Shown: positions 37,967 through 47,415, counted from the stretch's first letter. The stretch is 64,000 nucleotides of DNA from Enterobacter sp. 10-1 (GCA_002270295.1 NISF01000010.1:40067-104066), one strand, 5' to 3'. Numbers and translations are program-made. Notes: generated by a model not told the origin, from the sequence alone.

Positions 37967-39599
37967 ATGGGGTGTGCTATTGACGATTTTGCTCGCCTTG
38001 ACCGCAATGACGCGGGCCTATGCGGCGGTGTCCAAAACGAACTGGCCCGATGCGGTGGCGGTGCAGTATGTGTTTGTGGAAAACAACTCTGACGATAACT
38101 TCTTCGTCACCCCAGGCGGCGTACTCGACCCGCGTCTGACCGGCGCCAGCCGCTGGACCGGGCTGAAGTATACCGGTACCGGCACTATCTATCAGCAGAG
38201 CCTGGGCTATATCGATAACGGCTACAACACGGTGCTGAACGCCAACTGGCAGTTTGATATGTGGCTGGAGAATTCGCCGGTATCCAACCCGCTGAGCGGC
38301 CTGCGCTGTATTAACTGGTACGCCGGCTGCGATATGGCGACCAGCCTGATTCAGGCGCCGGTGCTGGATGCGAGCGGTTTCTATGGCGCGACGGTTACCA
38401 CCGGCGGGGCTAAATGGATGCACGGTATGTTATCCGACGCCTTCTACCAGTATCTGCAGCAAATGCCGGTAGGCGGCAGCTTCTCCATGACCATCAACGG
38501 CTGCCAGACTTCCGTTAATTACGATGCCAGCAGCGGGGCGCGCTGTAAGGATCAGGCTTCCGGGAGCTGGTATACCCGCAAGGTCACCCATACCAAAGCC
38601 GCAAATTTAAGGCTGCTGAACACCCATTCCCTTACCGAAGTATTTATCAACACTGACGGGGTGCCAACGGTCGGTGAGGGGAGCACCAACTGCCAGCCTC
38701 AGACTATCGGCACCCGCTCCGGCCTGAGCTGCAAGATGGTTAACTATGCTCTGGAAAACAACGGCCTGAGCAATGCCTCTATCCATATTTTCCCCGCCAT
38801 CAGCAATTCGTCGCTGGTCTCTGCGGTGGGCATCTATGATATGCAGTTCAGCCTCAACGGTAATACGTGGAAACCGGTAAGCGGCATCGCATACTATTAC
38901 AACTTCAATGAAATGAAGTCCTCTGACTCAATTTACATTTTCTTTTCGAATAACTTCTTTAAGCAAATGGTCGCGCTGGGGATCAGCGATATAAATACCA
39001 AAGATTTGTTTAACTTCCGCTTCCAGAACACCACTTCGCCGGAGTCCGGCTGGTATGAGTTTTCTACCTCTAACGCCCTGATTATCAAGCCGCGCGATTT
39101 CAGTATCAGCATTATTTCCGATGAGTATATCAGCGCGCCGACCCGCGAGGGCTACGTGGGGCAGGGCCGGCCTTCGCTGGATTTTGGCTATATCGTCACC
39201 ACCAGCGGCAGGACCGCCGCCGATGAGGTGCTGATCAAGGTTAACGGCCCGGCGCAGACCATCGGCGGGCGTTCATACTGCATCTTCAGCTCCGCGGACA
39301 ATGCGACGAAAGTGCCTTTCCCGGCCACGCTGACCTTCACGACGCAGAGCGGCGGCAACAAAACCTACGATGCCGGCTGTGACGATAGCTGGCGCGACAT
39401 GACCGAGGCGCTGTGGATGAGCACGCCGTGGAACGATGCTTCAGGCGATCCTGGCGTGATGAATAAAACCACGGTGAAGTTCTCCATCCCGATGAATGAC
39501 GGGATCTCGCTGAAAACTATTGATGATGACGGCTGGTTCGGGGAAGTGAGCGCTTCAGGTGAAATTCGGGTTCAGGCGACGTGGCGAAATGTTAACTAA
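37956..39599 (+). CDS. ecpD: Common pilus tip adhesin EcpD
   Basis: EcpD is the tip adhesin/minor pilin of the common pilus. The 547-residue precursor, the same length as E. coli, has signal peptide [23 protein letters not shown]. An N-terminal adhesive region follows, with several Cys ([33 protein letters not shown]). The C-terminal pilin-like domain ends [14 protein letters not shown], whose last strand resembles the EcpA end. It overlaps ecpC and ecpE. Confidence 0.95.
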   Translation: MKAKWGVLLTILLALTAMTRAYAAVSKTNWPDAVAVQYVFVENNSDDNFFVTPGGVLDPRLTGASRWTGLKYTGTGTIYQQSLGYIDNGYNTVLNANWQFDMWLENSPVSNPLSGLRCINWYAGCDMATSLIQAPVLDASGFYGATVTTGGAKWMHGMLSDAFYQYLQQMPVGGSFSMTINGCQTSVNYDASSGARCKDQASGSWYTRKVTHTKAANLRLLNTHSLTEVFINTDGVPTVGEGSTNCQPQTIGTRSGLSCKMVNYALENNGLSNASIHIFPAISNSSLVSAVGIYDMQFSLNGNTWKPVSGIAYYYNFNEMKSSDSIYIFFSNNFFKQMVALGISDINTKDLFNFRFQNTTSPESGWYEFSTSNALIIKPRDFSISIISDEYISAPTREGYVGQGRPSLDFGYIVTTSGRTAADEVLIKVNGPAQTIGGRSYCIFSSADNATKVPFPATLTFTTQSGGNKTYDAGCDDSWRDMTEALWMSTPWNDASGDPGVMNKTTVKFSIPMNDGISLKTIDDDGWFGEVSASGEIRVQATWRNVN

Positions 39600-40266
39600 T
39601 ACGATACGCGCGATGGCGTGGCTGCTGGCCCTCTGCCTGCCGGCGGTCGGACAGGCCATATCGGTAGGTAACCTGACCTTCTCGCTGGGGGCGGAAGAGA
39701 GCTTTGCCGCGAAGCGGGTGCTGAATAATAACAGCAGCGCCCGCCTGTATCAGGTCTCGGTGGTCGGTATTGACCGTCCGGGCGGGAAAGAGGTTCGCTC
39801 CCGCCCGGCGGACGGCGAGCTGCTCTTCGCCCCGCGCCAGCTGACCCTGCAGGCGGGAGAGGGGGAATATTTTAAATTCTACTATCACGGTCCCCAGGAC
39901 AACCGCGAGCGCTACTATCGGGTCTCGTTTCGTGAAATTCCCACCCGCAACCGCGTCGAGCGCAATACCGCTGGGGCGGCGGTGAGCATCGACCCGGTGG
40001 TCGTGGTGGAGACCATTATGGCGGTGCGTCCGCGTCAGGTAGCGTTTAAGTGGGCCTTTGACCGCCAGGCGGGCACCGTCAGCAATAGCGGCAACACCTG
40101 GTTTAAGCTGCTGATTAAGCCCGGATGTGATGCAACGGAAGAGGACGGCGACGCCTGGTATTTACGCCCTGGCGACGTGGTGCGCCAGGCCGCACTGCGG
40201 CAGCCTGGAGATAAGTACATTATTTACAACGACAAATTTATCAAAATATCCAACGACTGCCCGTAG
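39589..40266 (+). CDS. ecpE: Common pilus accessory chaperone EcpE
   Basis: EcpE is the second periplasmic chaperone-like protein of the ecp operon. The ATG at 39589 gives 225 residues beginning with signal peptide [27 protein letters not shown] at 39559 would add ten residues (FGFRRRGE region) that resemble the annotated E. coli start, so that start is possible. The core [41 protein letters not shown] and [19 protein letters not shown] fits the family. It overlaps ecpD and ends 14 bp from a convergent gene. Confidence 0.94.
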   Translation: MLTNTIRAMAWLLALCLPAVGQAISVGNLTFSLGAEESFAAKRVLNNNSSARLYQVSVVGIDRPGGKEVRSRPADGELLFAPRQLTLQAGEGEYFKFYYHGPQDNRERYYRVSFREIPTRNRVERNTAGAAVSIDPVVVVETIMAVRPRQVAFKWAFDRQAGTVSNSGNTWFKLLIKPGCDATEEDGDAWYLRPGDVVRQAALRQPGDKYIIYNDKFIKISNDCP

Positions 40267-40280
40267 CCATCTGCGGGCGG

Positions 40281-41042
40281 CTATTTGCCAGTCAGGGCCA
40301 TCAGGCGCGACTGAACCTCGGGGCAGCCGGCCAGCACCAGGTTACCGCTGAACAGGCCGTCGTTGGCAAGAAAGTCGCTGCTCGCGCCGCCCGCTTCGAC
40401 GATCAGCAGGATACCTGCCAGCGCATCCCAGCTGTTCATATGCTCCTCATAATAGGCGTGCACCTGGCCGGCGGCGACGTGAGCCAGCATGAGCGCCCCG
40501 GCGCCAAAGCGGCGATACTCCATGCCGGCGTCAATCACCCGCTCAAGCATGCGGGCGTAGTTTGCGGCGGGCGCCCGGCTGGATCGCCCCATGCCAATAA
40601 CCACCGTTTCCGGGTCCGGCTCGCGCAGCGCCAGGCGCTTATCGTTGAGAAATGCGCCTTCGCCGCGGCGGGCAAAGAAAAATTCGTTCCGGTCCGGAGC
40701 ATAGATAATTCCCAGCTCCAGCGCGCCCTGCCTGACCCAGGCCAGAGAAATACACCAGTAATCCATACCCAGAATATAGTTGGTGGTGCCGTCGATAGGG
40801 TCGATTACCCAGGTTCCCTGCTCTCCGGCCTGCAGGCCGCTCTCTTCGCCGAGAAAACCATCGTTGGGGCGGTGGGCTGCCAGCCAGCTTTTGATCTGCT
40901 GCTCGACAAAAACGTCGGCCTGCGAAACAAAATCCTGGCGCGCTTTTTTATCTACCTGCAGTCCCGAATCGCGCAGCTCCTGCGCGCGCGCGCCCAACTG
41001 GCGAATCAAATTACATAGCGATTGCTGCTGTTCTTCCGTCAT
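40281..41042 (-). CDS. Inositol-monophosphatase-family phosphatase
   Basis: A 253-residue cytoplasmic, lithium-sensitive-type magnesium phosphatase. Metal-binding motifs are G65-E-E67 in FLGEESG, D81-P-I-D84-G-T-T in WVIDPIDGTTNY, and the later MNSWDALAG. The family removes phosphate from inositol phosphates, sugar phosphates or nucleotide phosphates. It is distinct from housekeeping SuhB. It is the last gene of a reverse operon with a LacI regulator (10 bp gap) and a metallohydrolase, opposite an ABC importer. This suggests it dephosphorylates an imported compound. Confidence 0.9.
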   Translation of the reverse strand: MTEEQQQSLCNLIRQLGARAQELRDSGLQVDKKARQDFVSQADVFVEQQIKSWLAAHRPNDGFLGEESGLQAGEQGTWVIDPIDGTTNYILGMDYWCISLAWVRQGALELGIIYAPDRNEFFFARRGEGAFLNDKRLALREPDPETVVIGMGRSSRAPAANYARMLERVIDAGMEYRRFGAGALMLAHVAAGQVHAYYEEHMNSWDALAGILLIVEAGGASSDFLANDGLFSGNLVLAGCPEVQSRLMALTGK

Positions 41043-41052
41043 AGCCTGGCTC

Positions 41053-42072
41053 TTATGTGGTTGATGGCGACGTGCGCCGGTGAATTAAATCGACCTTCAC
41101 CCACGTGGTGCGTGAAGGCTGTAGCGGATCGCTGGCCCGCTCCAGCAGGCGGGTGAGCGCCTGGCGGGAGATCTCCGCCACGTCCTGATGCAGGGTGGTG
41201 AGCTGGTAGCTGTACTGGGCCGTTTGCGGCGTGTTATCAAACCCGATGAGCTGAAAATCCGCCGGGGCCTGTTTGCCGCGCTGGCGCATGCCGTCGAGAA
41301 AGCCGCAGGCCAGCTGCGCGTTGGCGCAAAAAATGCCCTCCAGCGCATCGTCGGCGTCGGCGGCGGCCTGCAGGCCGCCCTCATAGCCCTCAAGAGAGGC
41401 AAACAGCGGCTGAAGATCGCGCCGCGTATCGACCCCAAGTTCGGTAAGCGCCTGATAAAACGCTTCGCCGCGCATTTGTCCGGCCCAGGTAGAGTGGCGA
41501 TGGTTTAACCAGCCAAAGCGGCGGCAGCCGGCCGCCACCAGCTGCTTTGCGGCCAGCGTCGCCCCGGCTGCATTATCCGAGCAGACGTAATCGACGCAGG
41601 GAATATTCGGCTGGCGGTTAATGCCGACGACCGGAATTTGCTGCTGGGCGAACTCGTTGACCAGCGACTCTGGCGGCTGGCCGGAGGTGACGATCGCCCC
41701 GGAAACGCGGAACTGCGCAAAGCGGCGGAGGGTCTGGGCCAGATCCTGCTCGCTGCGGATCTCGCTGACCAGCGCCTGAAAATCGCGGCGCTGGATCTCG
41801 CTCAGCAGCCCGTCGAGCAGGCTGCTGCGAAACGGATCGTTGATGCGGGAAACGATCACCCCGATCAGGTGGCTGCGCCGGCGGTTGAGCCCCTGGGCGA
41901 GAAAGTTGACCTGATAGCCCAGCTCTTCCGCAGCGCGCAGCACCCGCTCGCGGGTGACCGGAGAGATGCTGCCGTTATTACTCAACGCCCGGGAAACGAC
42001 CGCGCGCGAGACGCCGGCGCGCTGGGCAACGTCCTGGGCGGTGATGCTCTGTTTTCGGGGGAGTGCGCTCAT
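41053..42072 (-). CDS. LacI-family transcriptional regulator
   Basis: A 339-residue repressor. The LacI helix-turn-helix is ITAQDVAQRAGVSRAVVSRAL (about 10-30) with the hinge near 48-60. The periplasmic-binding-protein-like sensor follows (HLIGVIVSRINDPFRSSLL, IPVVGINRQPN, FQLIGFDNTPQTAQYSYQLTT). It overlaps the upstream metallohydrolase gene by 4 bp (ATGA), so the two are coupled. The only perfect palindrome nearby, ATGAACACGTGTTCAT between this operon and the ABC importer, has the central CG expected of LacI-family operators and is its likely target. The inducer is unknown. Confidence 0.93.
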   Translation of the reverse strand: MSALPRKQSITAQDVAQRAGVSRAVVSRALSNNGSISPVTRERVLRAAEELGYQVNFLAQGLNRRRSHLIGVIVSRINDPFRSSLLDGLLSEIQRRDFQALVSEIRSEQDLAQTLRRFAQFRVSGAIVTSGQPPESLVNEFAQQQIPVVGINRQPNIPCVDYVCSDNAAGATLAAKQLVAAGCRRFGWLNHRHSTWAGQMRGEAFYQALTELGVDTRRDLQPLFASLEGYEGGLQAAADADDALEGIFCANAQLACGFLDGMRQRGKQAPADFQLIGFDNTPQTAQYSYQLTTLHQDVAEISRQALTRLLERASDPLQPSRTTWVKVDLIHRRTSPSTT

Positions 42073-42839
42073 GCCGGGCTTTCCTCGCCGCTGCGCGGTG
42101 GCTGATGAAGATCGTATTGTAAGCCGTCGCGGCTGACGAACAACCCGTTCCAGGGCCGGCAGGCCACCCGCAGCGCCGGCAGAATCGCGTCATAGCAGTG
42201 ATACAGCCCCATAGCGGGCAGCGCCAGCGTTTGAAACAGCGTCAGGCAGGCCGGGAAATCGCCGTGGGAGGCGTCATCGCTCAGCGAGGTGAGCGAAGCG
42301 CACTCCTGAAACGCCAGATCTGCGCCCGCCATCAGCGCGATCGACTGCGGCGTCGGGCGGCCGTCGCCGCTGTAGAACAGGCTTTTCCCGGCGATGGTGA
42401 TGCGGATAGCGCGGTTGGTTAGCTCGTGCTGGGTTTCGGCGGTGCGGATCTGCCAGTCGTGCCACGTCCATGCCGGGGCGCTGTCGCGCCACTCAATCGC
42501 AAAGCACAGCGTGGTGTCCGGCCAGTTTGCCAGCTGCGCCAGCTGCATCAGCACCGGACGCTGCTGCGGCTGGCTGTAGATAATCAGCGGCTTATGGCGG
42601 GAAAAGCTTTTCCAGTAGTTGAGCAGCGCCGTCAGGCCGGTACAGTGATCCGGGTGGACGTGGGTGAAGTAAATGGCATCGATATCGTTAATATCGCCCC
42701 CTTGCTGCCACAGGGCGCGGGGGATAGTGGGGCCGCAATCAATTAGCCACTGACGATTTTCATCATCAATAATGCGCAGCGCAGAGGTATTTTGGCTCTC
42801 TGAGAACGCGCTACCGCAGCCAAGAACATCTATTTTCAT
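42069..42839 (-). CDS. Metallo-beta-lactamase-fold hydrolase (phosphodiesterase-like)
   Basis: A 256-residue MBL-fold enzyme. Its two-metal motif is H60-V-H62-P-D64-H65 in YFTHVHPDHCTGL. Further ligand candidates lie in ETQHELTN, FYSGDGRPTP and DASHGDF. The N-terminal MKIDVLGCGSAF and overall layout resemble RNase Z/PhnP-type phosphodiesterases. There is no signal peptide, so the substrate is inside the cell. It is the first gene of the operon with LacI and the IMPase-like phosphatase. Together the two enzymes could open a phosphodiester and then remove the phosphate. Substrate unknown. Confidence 0.85.
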   Translation of the reverse strand: MKIDVLGCGSAFSESQNTSALRIIDDENRQWLIDCGPTIPRALWQQGGDINDIDAIYFTHVHPDHCTGLTALLNYWKSFSRHKPLIIYSQPQQRPVLMQLAQLANWPDTTLCFAIEWRDSAPAWTWHDWQIRTAETQHELTNRAIRITIAGKSLFYSGDGRPTPQSIALMAGADLAFQECASLTSLSDDASHGDFPACLTLFQTLALPAMGLYHCYDAILPALRVACRPWNGLFVSRDGLQYDLHQPPRSGEESPA

Positions 42840-42943
42840 TTACCCTCGCCAAAAAATTTTCGCACTTAATTAAATTGTCACAAATACCCGACAAAGTAGG
42901 CTCACATCATGTCGAGTCAACGTTGCATTTTTTTTACAGCCAA

Positions 42944-42959
42944 ATGAACACGTGTTCAT
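42944..42959. promoter_or_regulatory. Perfect palindromic operator, likely for the LacI regulator
   Basis: ATGAACACGTGTTCAT is a perfect 16-bp palindrome with a central CG. It lies in the gap between the divergent hydrolase-LacI-phosphatase operon and the ABC importer operon, about 105 bp from the first start and 50-65 bp from the second. It is placed to control both operons. Confidence 0.8.
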
Positions 42960-43010
42960 CCTGGCGCGAATAAATAAAAAATGCCTACAGAAGAGTTTTG
43001 GGTACCGAAT

Positions 43011-44060
43011 ATGAGCTATTTGCAAATTGCCCATCTGAGAATTAGCTACGGCGATAAGGTTGTCCTGCATAATATCGATCTGGCGGTAGAGAAGGGCGAG
43101 ATGATCGCCCTGCTGGGGCCATCGGGCTGCGGGAAAACCACGCTGCTAAATGCGCTCTGCGGCTTTATCCCGGTACAGAACGGGGATATCGTCGTCGCCG
43201 GAAGGGATATCACCCATAGCGCGCCGGAGCAGCGCAATATTACGATGGTTTTTCAAAGCTATGCGCTGTGGCCGCATCTGACGGTGGCTCGCAATATCGG
43301 CTACGGCCTGAAGCTGCGCAGGTGGCGTCGCGACGATATCGACCGCCGGGTGGCGGAGCTGCTGCATATCGTCAACCTCCCGGGCCTGGCGGAAATGAAG
43401 GTGACCGAACTTTCCGGCGGTCAGCGTCAGCGGGTTGCCCTGGCGCGCGCCCTGGCGATTGAGCCGGACGTGCTGGTGCTGGATGAACCGCTCTCTAATC
43501 TGGATGCCAAAGTCCGCCTTAACGTCCGTCATGAAATAAAAGCGCTGCAAAAGAAGCTCGGCTTTACCTCATTAATCGTCACCCATGACCAGCAGGAGGC
43601 GCTGGTGATGGCTGACCGTATCGCTGTATTAAATAACGGAAGAGTTGAGCAATTAGGGACGCCGGAAGATATATATCAACGTCCGGCTACGCCTTTTGTC
43701 GCCGATTTTATGGGGGCCGATAATAAAATAAATACCCGCGATATCCGCTCCCTCGACGGCATTCATTGGCGCACCCCGACGGTATATTCAGATGCGCATT
43801 CTGAGGAGCAGGTGATTTATTTCCGCAGTACCGACGCGGCGCTCTTTTCATTAGCGGATAGCGCGCCGCAGGAGGGGCTGACGCTTGACGGTATCGTCGA
43901 ACAAAGCGCCTTCCTCGGCCATTTATATCGCCACAGCGTGCGCTGTCGCGATCGCCTGCTGCTGGCGGATTCTACCCGCTGCTGGCCAGCCAGTTCGCCG
44001 GTCAGGCTGCACGTGCCAACGCCGGCGCTGCATATTTTTCCTTCATCTCATGCAAGTTGA
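43011..44060 (+). CDS. ABC importer ATP-binding protein (PotA/FbpC type)
   Basis: The ATPase of a four-part importer. Walker A is GPSGCGKTTLL, the Q-loop region is MVFQSYALWPHLTV, the signature is LSGGQRQRVALARAL, Walker B is VLVLDEPLSNLD, and the switch His is in IVTHDQQEAL. A C-terminal regulatory TOBE-like part (about 245-349) follows. The ATG at 43011 (MSYLQIAHLRISYGDK) gives 349 residues; the ATG at 42981 adds ten. Neither has a strong ribosome site. The binding protein follows after 29 bp. Confidence 0.93.
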   Translation: MSYLQIAHLRISYGDKVVLHNIDLAVEKGEMIALLGPSGCGKTTLLNALCGFIPVQNGDIVVAGRDITHSAPEQRNITMVFQSYALWPHLTVARNIGYGLKLRRWRRDDIDRRVAELLHIVNLPGLAEMKVTELSGGQRQRVALARALAIEPDVLVLDEPLSNLDAKVRLNVRHEIKALQKKLGFTSLIVTHDQQEALVMADRIAVLNNGRVEQLGTPEDIYQRPATPFVADFMGADNKINTRDIRSLDGIHWRTPTVYSDAHSEEQVIYFRSTDAALFSLADSAPQEGLTLDGIVEQSAFLGHLYRHSVRCRDRLLLADSTRCWPASSPVRLHVPTPALHIFPSSHAS

Positions 44061-44089
44061 CATCATCGTGTTCATTCTGGGGATAGACC

Positions 44090-45229
44090 ATGTTTACTAA
44101 AACAAACGTTGCGATAGCGACTGCCGTACTCCTGAGCTACGGCGCGCAGGCCGACACCATCCTGAACGTCGCGACGGCGGGCGATCAGAATATGGTGGAT
44201 TACGTAAAAACCTGGCTGGGGCCAAAGTTTGAGGCCGCTCATCCGGGCGTAAAGGTGCAGGTCATCGGCACCGGGCCGGGGGACGCGGGATCGAACAAAA
44301 TTATCGAAAAGCTGACGGCGCAGAAGGAGAGCGGCGCCAGCAGCTGGGATATTGACGTCGCCGTGGTGCATCAAAACGCCGGCGGCGAGCTGGTGGAAAA
44401 AGGGCTGTTAGAGAAATACCGCCCGCAGATTAAGACCGGCAGCCTGGTCACCGCCGACAACGCTAAAAACGCCCTCGGCGTTAACGTCGACGGCTATGTG
44501 ATGCCGATGTTTTTAAGCCAGACCGCTATTGCCTGGAACAGCGAGGCGATCAAAGCCCCGCCGGCCTCCTACGATGAGCTGGTCGCCTGGGCGCAGAAAA
44601 ACCCGCAGGCTTTCGGCTATAACGGGATTAAGAACGGCATGTCCGGGGTCAGCTTCGTTGTGGGCTGGATGTATGCTTACGGCACCGACGCGCAGCGTCT
44701 CTCCTCCCTGCCGTATGATAAAGGCGTGGAGAAGAACTGGAGCCAGGCCTATGAAAAGCTGAAGGCTTTTAATAAAAACGTCACCTTTACGCCGGGGAAC
44801 GCCGGGACGCTCGATATGCTGACCCGCGGGGAGATCACGATGGGGCCGGTATGGGTGGACATGTTCTACAGCTGGAAAGATCAGGGCAAACTGCCGCCGT
44901 CGATCAAGCTGTCCCTGCTGGCTCCGGGCATGCCGGGACAGCCGATGTATTACGTAACTCCGGCGAAGGCGGCGAATCCGCAGCTGGCGCGCGAATTTAT
45001 CGAGCTGGCGACCAGCCCGGAGGTTCAGGCGCAGGGGATCGTTAAGCAGTTTAACTGGTATCCGGGCATCGATGCGCAGCACGTTAAACCGCAGCTGGAT
45101 GCCGGGACGTGGCAAAAGCTGTTTGCTGAGATCTCGCCGCAGGCGCTGGCGGAATATGGCAAAAGCTTCCCGATTACCGCCTATTTTGACGATATTAAAG
45201 AAGGCTACGAAAGCCAGGTCGCCAACTAA
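44090..45229 (+). CDS. Periplasmic solute-binding protein of the importer
   Basis: A 379-residue extracellular binding protein with signal peptide MFTKTNVAIATAVLLSYGAQA. The two-lobe pattern of the family-1 type is visible (LNVATAGDQNMVDYVKTWLG; later NALGVNVDGYVMPMFLSQTAIAWNSEAI and KAANPQLAREFIELATSPEVQAQGI). Related transporters carry polyamines, iron or phosphorylated sugars and phosphonates. Given the two neighbouring phosphoester hydrolases, a phosphorylated ligand is my preferred guess. Confidence 0.92.
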   Translation: MFTKTNVAIATAVLLSYGAQADTILNVATAGDQNMVDYVKTWLGPKFEAAHPGVKVQVIGTGPGDAGSNKIIEKLTAQKESGASSWDIDVAVVHQNAGGELVEKGLLEKYRPQIKTGSLVTADNAKNALGVNVDGYVMPMFLSQTAIAWNSEAIKAPPASYDELVAWAQKNPQAFGYNGIKNGMSGVSFVVGWMYAYGTDAQRLSSLPYDKGVEKNWSQAYEKLKAFNKNVTFTPGNAGTLDMLTRGEITMGPVWVDMFYSWKDQGKLPPSIKLSLLAPGMPGQPMYYVTPAKAANPQLAREFIELATSPEVQAQGIVKQFNWYPGIDAQHVKPQLDAGTWQKLFAEISPQALAEYGKSFPITAYFDDIKEGYESQVAN

Positions 45230-45297
45230 TCTCTGTCGATGCCCTGGCCGACACAGCGTCGGCCCGGGCGTTTCTCCTCGCTGATATCAGGTTTGCT

Positions 45298-46128
45298 ATG
45301 CGTATTTCGTTGAAATATCTGCTGCTGGTTGCTCCCGCCGCGCTGACCATCGCCGTTCTGTTTTTATATCCGCTGGGCTTCTCGCTGATTGCCGCCTTTA
45401 CCAACGATGCGCAGCAGCTAACCCTGGCCCACTTCCGCAAAGTCTACGCGCTCTACTCCAACGATATTCTGTTTACGCTGATCGTCGTGCTGAGCTCCGT
45501 GGCGCTGCTGGCGCTCATTTCCATCACCCTTTCCGCCGTTATTACCCTGTCCTCCTGCCGGCCGATTGTGCGGATGCTGGCATTTTTATATCGGCTGCCG
45601 CTGTTTATTCCTTTTATCGTTGCGGCGCAGATGATGCGGACGTTTCTGGCTAAAAACGGCTTAATGAACAATGCCCTGGTCGCCAGCGATCTGCTAACGC
45701 CGATGGAGACTATCTCCTGGCTGGGCTGGAAGGGCATCATTATCACGTTTGTCTGGAAGCAGCTGGCGTTCGCTACGCTGCTTATCTGCGGCGCAATGGC
45801 GGCGCTTGAGCAGTCGCAAATTCTCGCGGCGCGCAACCTGGGCGCCTCTCGTCCACGGATCCTGTTCGATATTATTTTGCCGCAGGTGCTGCCCGCTATC
45901 GGCGTTGCGCTGGTGCTCTCGACCGTCACCATGATGTCGGTGCTGTCCGTGCCGCTGATGATAGGCGTCGGTACGCCGACGATGATCACGGTTGATATGG
46001 CGTTTCGCGTTAACTCCTACGGGGATTACGCCGTGGCTAATGCTCTGGGCGTCGTTTCGCTGCTTATCTGCGGCGCGCTGTCGTGGTTTTATCTGCGCCA
46101 CAGCCTGCGCCAAAAAGGAGGAGAATAA
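45298..46128 (+). CDS. ABC importer permease 1
   Basis: A 276-residue permease with six predicted helices and the EAA-type coupling loop around LEQSQILAARNLGASRPRILFDIILPQVLP. It follows the binding-protein gene by 68 bp. Its TAA overlaps the next ATG by one base (TAATG), showing tight coupling with permease 2. Confidence 0.93.
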   Translation: MRISLKYLLLVAPAALTIAVLFLYPLGFSLIAAFTNDAQQLTLAHFRKVYALYSNDILFTLIVVLSSVALLALISITLSAVITLSSCRPIVRMLAFLYRLPLFIPFIVAAQMMRTFLAKNGLMNNALVASDLLTPMETISWLGWKGIIITFVWKQLAFATLLICGAMAALEQSQILAARNLGASRPRILFDIILPQVLPAIGVALVLSTVTMMSVLSVPLMIGVGTPTMITVDMAFRVNSYGDYAVANALGVVSLLICGALSWFYLRHSLRQKGGE

Positions 46129-46985
46129 TGAAAGAGGTTAGGATGACACCACCTGCGACGCTGCTGGCGAAAGGGCGGAGAAAGCTGAGCGCCAGCCTGC
46201 CGCTGCAGACGCTGCTGCTGGTTCTGATGCTGCTGGCGATGTTTGGCCCGCTGCTGAATCTACTTATCTGGACGGTGGCCGAAAGCTGGTTCTTTCCCCA
46301 TAGCCTGCCCAGCCAGTGGGGGCTGAAATACTGGTATCAGGTGTTCAGCCCCTATAGCGACGTCTCGGGCTCTTTGCTGACCAGCGTGCTGATTGCCGTG
46401 CTGTCGGTGCTGGTGTGCCTGCTGATTTCGATCCCCGCAGGCTATGCGTTATCAAGACGGGGAATGCCTCTGCGGGTATGCTTTATGCTGCTGTTTCTTA
46501 TCCCGCAGGCGTTCCCTAATCTGACGGTGTATATGAATATTGCCCGGCTTTTCTATCAGTGGGGGCTAAACGGCACCGTGGCCGGCGTGGTGCTGGTGCA
46601 CAGCGTGCACGGGCTGATGTATTCGGTATGGATCTGCGTGGCGGCATTCTCAGCCGTCGATCCGCTGCTGGCAAGAGCGTCACGTAATCTGGGGGCCGGA
46701 GCGATTTATACGTTTTGGCATATTGTTTTGCCCCAGGCATCGCCGGGGATTATTGCCGCCAGCATCTTTGTCTTTCTGGAGTCGCTGGATGAGTTCACCG
46801 GCACCTTTTTTGTCGGCGCGCCGGATATCACCACGCTGCCGCTGCTGCTATACAACGCCAGCATGTCGGGGAACTATCAGGTTTCGTCTATTACTGCGCT
46901 GATTTTGTTACTTCCGTCGCTGCTGTTTATGCTGGTTATTCATAAATTTATGCGCCCGGAAATGCTGGCAAAAATGGGGAAATAG
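46128..46985 (+). CDS. ABC importer permease 2
   Basis: A 285-residue second permease with six helices after a basic, cytoplasmic N-terminus. The EAA loop is DPLLARASRNLGAGAIYTFWHIVLPQASPGI. The start at 46128 (AGGAGGAGAAT before ATG) is preferred; an upstream in-frame start would overlap permease 1 by 46 bp, and ATG 46143 is a minor alternative. It is the last gene of the importer operon and is followed by a strong terminator. Confidence 0.93.
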   Translation: MKEVRMTPPATLLAKGRRKLSASLPLQTLLLVLMLLAMFGPLLNLLIWTVAESWFFPHSLPSQWGLKYWYQVFSPYSDVSGSLLTSVLIAVLSVLVCLLISIPAGYALSRRGMPLRVCFMLLFLIPQAFPNLTVYMNIARLFYQWGLNGTVAGVVLVHSVHGLMYSVWICVAAFSAVDPLLARASRNLGAGAIYTFWHIVLPQASPGIIAASIFVFLESLDEFTGTFFVGAPDITTLPLLLYNASMSGNYQVSSITALILLLPSLLFMLVIHKFMRPEMLAKMGK

Positions 46986-47003
46986 CGCGCAGGCCGCCCG
47001 CCA

Positions 47004-47036
47004 GTAAAAACGCTTCCCGATGGGAAGCGTTTTTAC
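47004..47036. terminator. Bidirectional terminator between importer operon and yjcB
   Basis: GTAAAAACGCTTCCC and GGGAAGCGTTTTTAC form a perfect 15-bp stem with a 3-base loop, with A-tract and T-tract in the arms. It serves both convergent transcripts and marks the right edge of the accessory block. Confidence 0.95.
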
Positions 47037-47038
47037 TA

Positions 47039-47320
47039 TCAGGTCATCATCATTGGCCACTCTGGCGGCGTCTGGCTCATCACTTCAACCATGACGTCTT
47101 TAATGTTGCCCCAGATTTTGGCTACATCCAGCAGCGTGATGCCGAGCAGACCGGTGGCAAACCAGCAGGCCGCGGCCAGCCCCAGGCAGCTACAGATGAC
47201 CGCTAATCCGGCATAATCGCTTTTACGCAGCTGAATATTCATCGAGCTGGCTAAAAACATCAGCACCGCGCTCAGCAGCGGCCAGCGTAGGAGTATGACA
47301 CTGGTAGTAATGGAAGCCAT
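47039..47320 (-). CDS. yjcB: Inner-membrane protein YjcB
   Basis: A 93-residue membrane protein of unknown function with two or three hydrophobic segments (about 5-25, 33-50, 55-70). It matches remembered E. coli YjcB (VILLRWPLLSAVLMFLAS, SDYAGLAVICSCLG, end QTPPEWPMMMT). The ATG at 47320 gives the E. coli length; the longer open frame upstream lacks similarity. Upstream lie a perfect inverted repeat and a consensus CRP site. Confidence 0.92.
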   Translation of the reverse strand: MASITTSVILLRWPLLSAVLMFLASSMNIQLRKSDYAGLAVICSCLGLAAACWFATGLLGITLLDVAKIWGNIKDVMVEVMSQTPPEWPMMMT

Positions 47321-47415
47321 TAACCTGATCCTCAAAGAAAGTCGGGGGCCTTTGACAACCTGACGAGACTGACGATGACGTGGCGCTCTGGCTATCGACG
47401 GGCAAACAAACGTAT

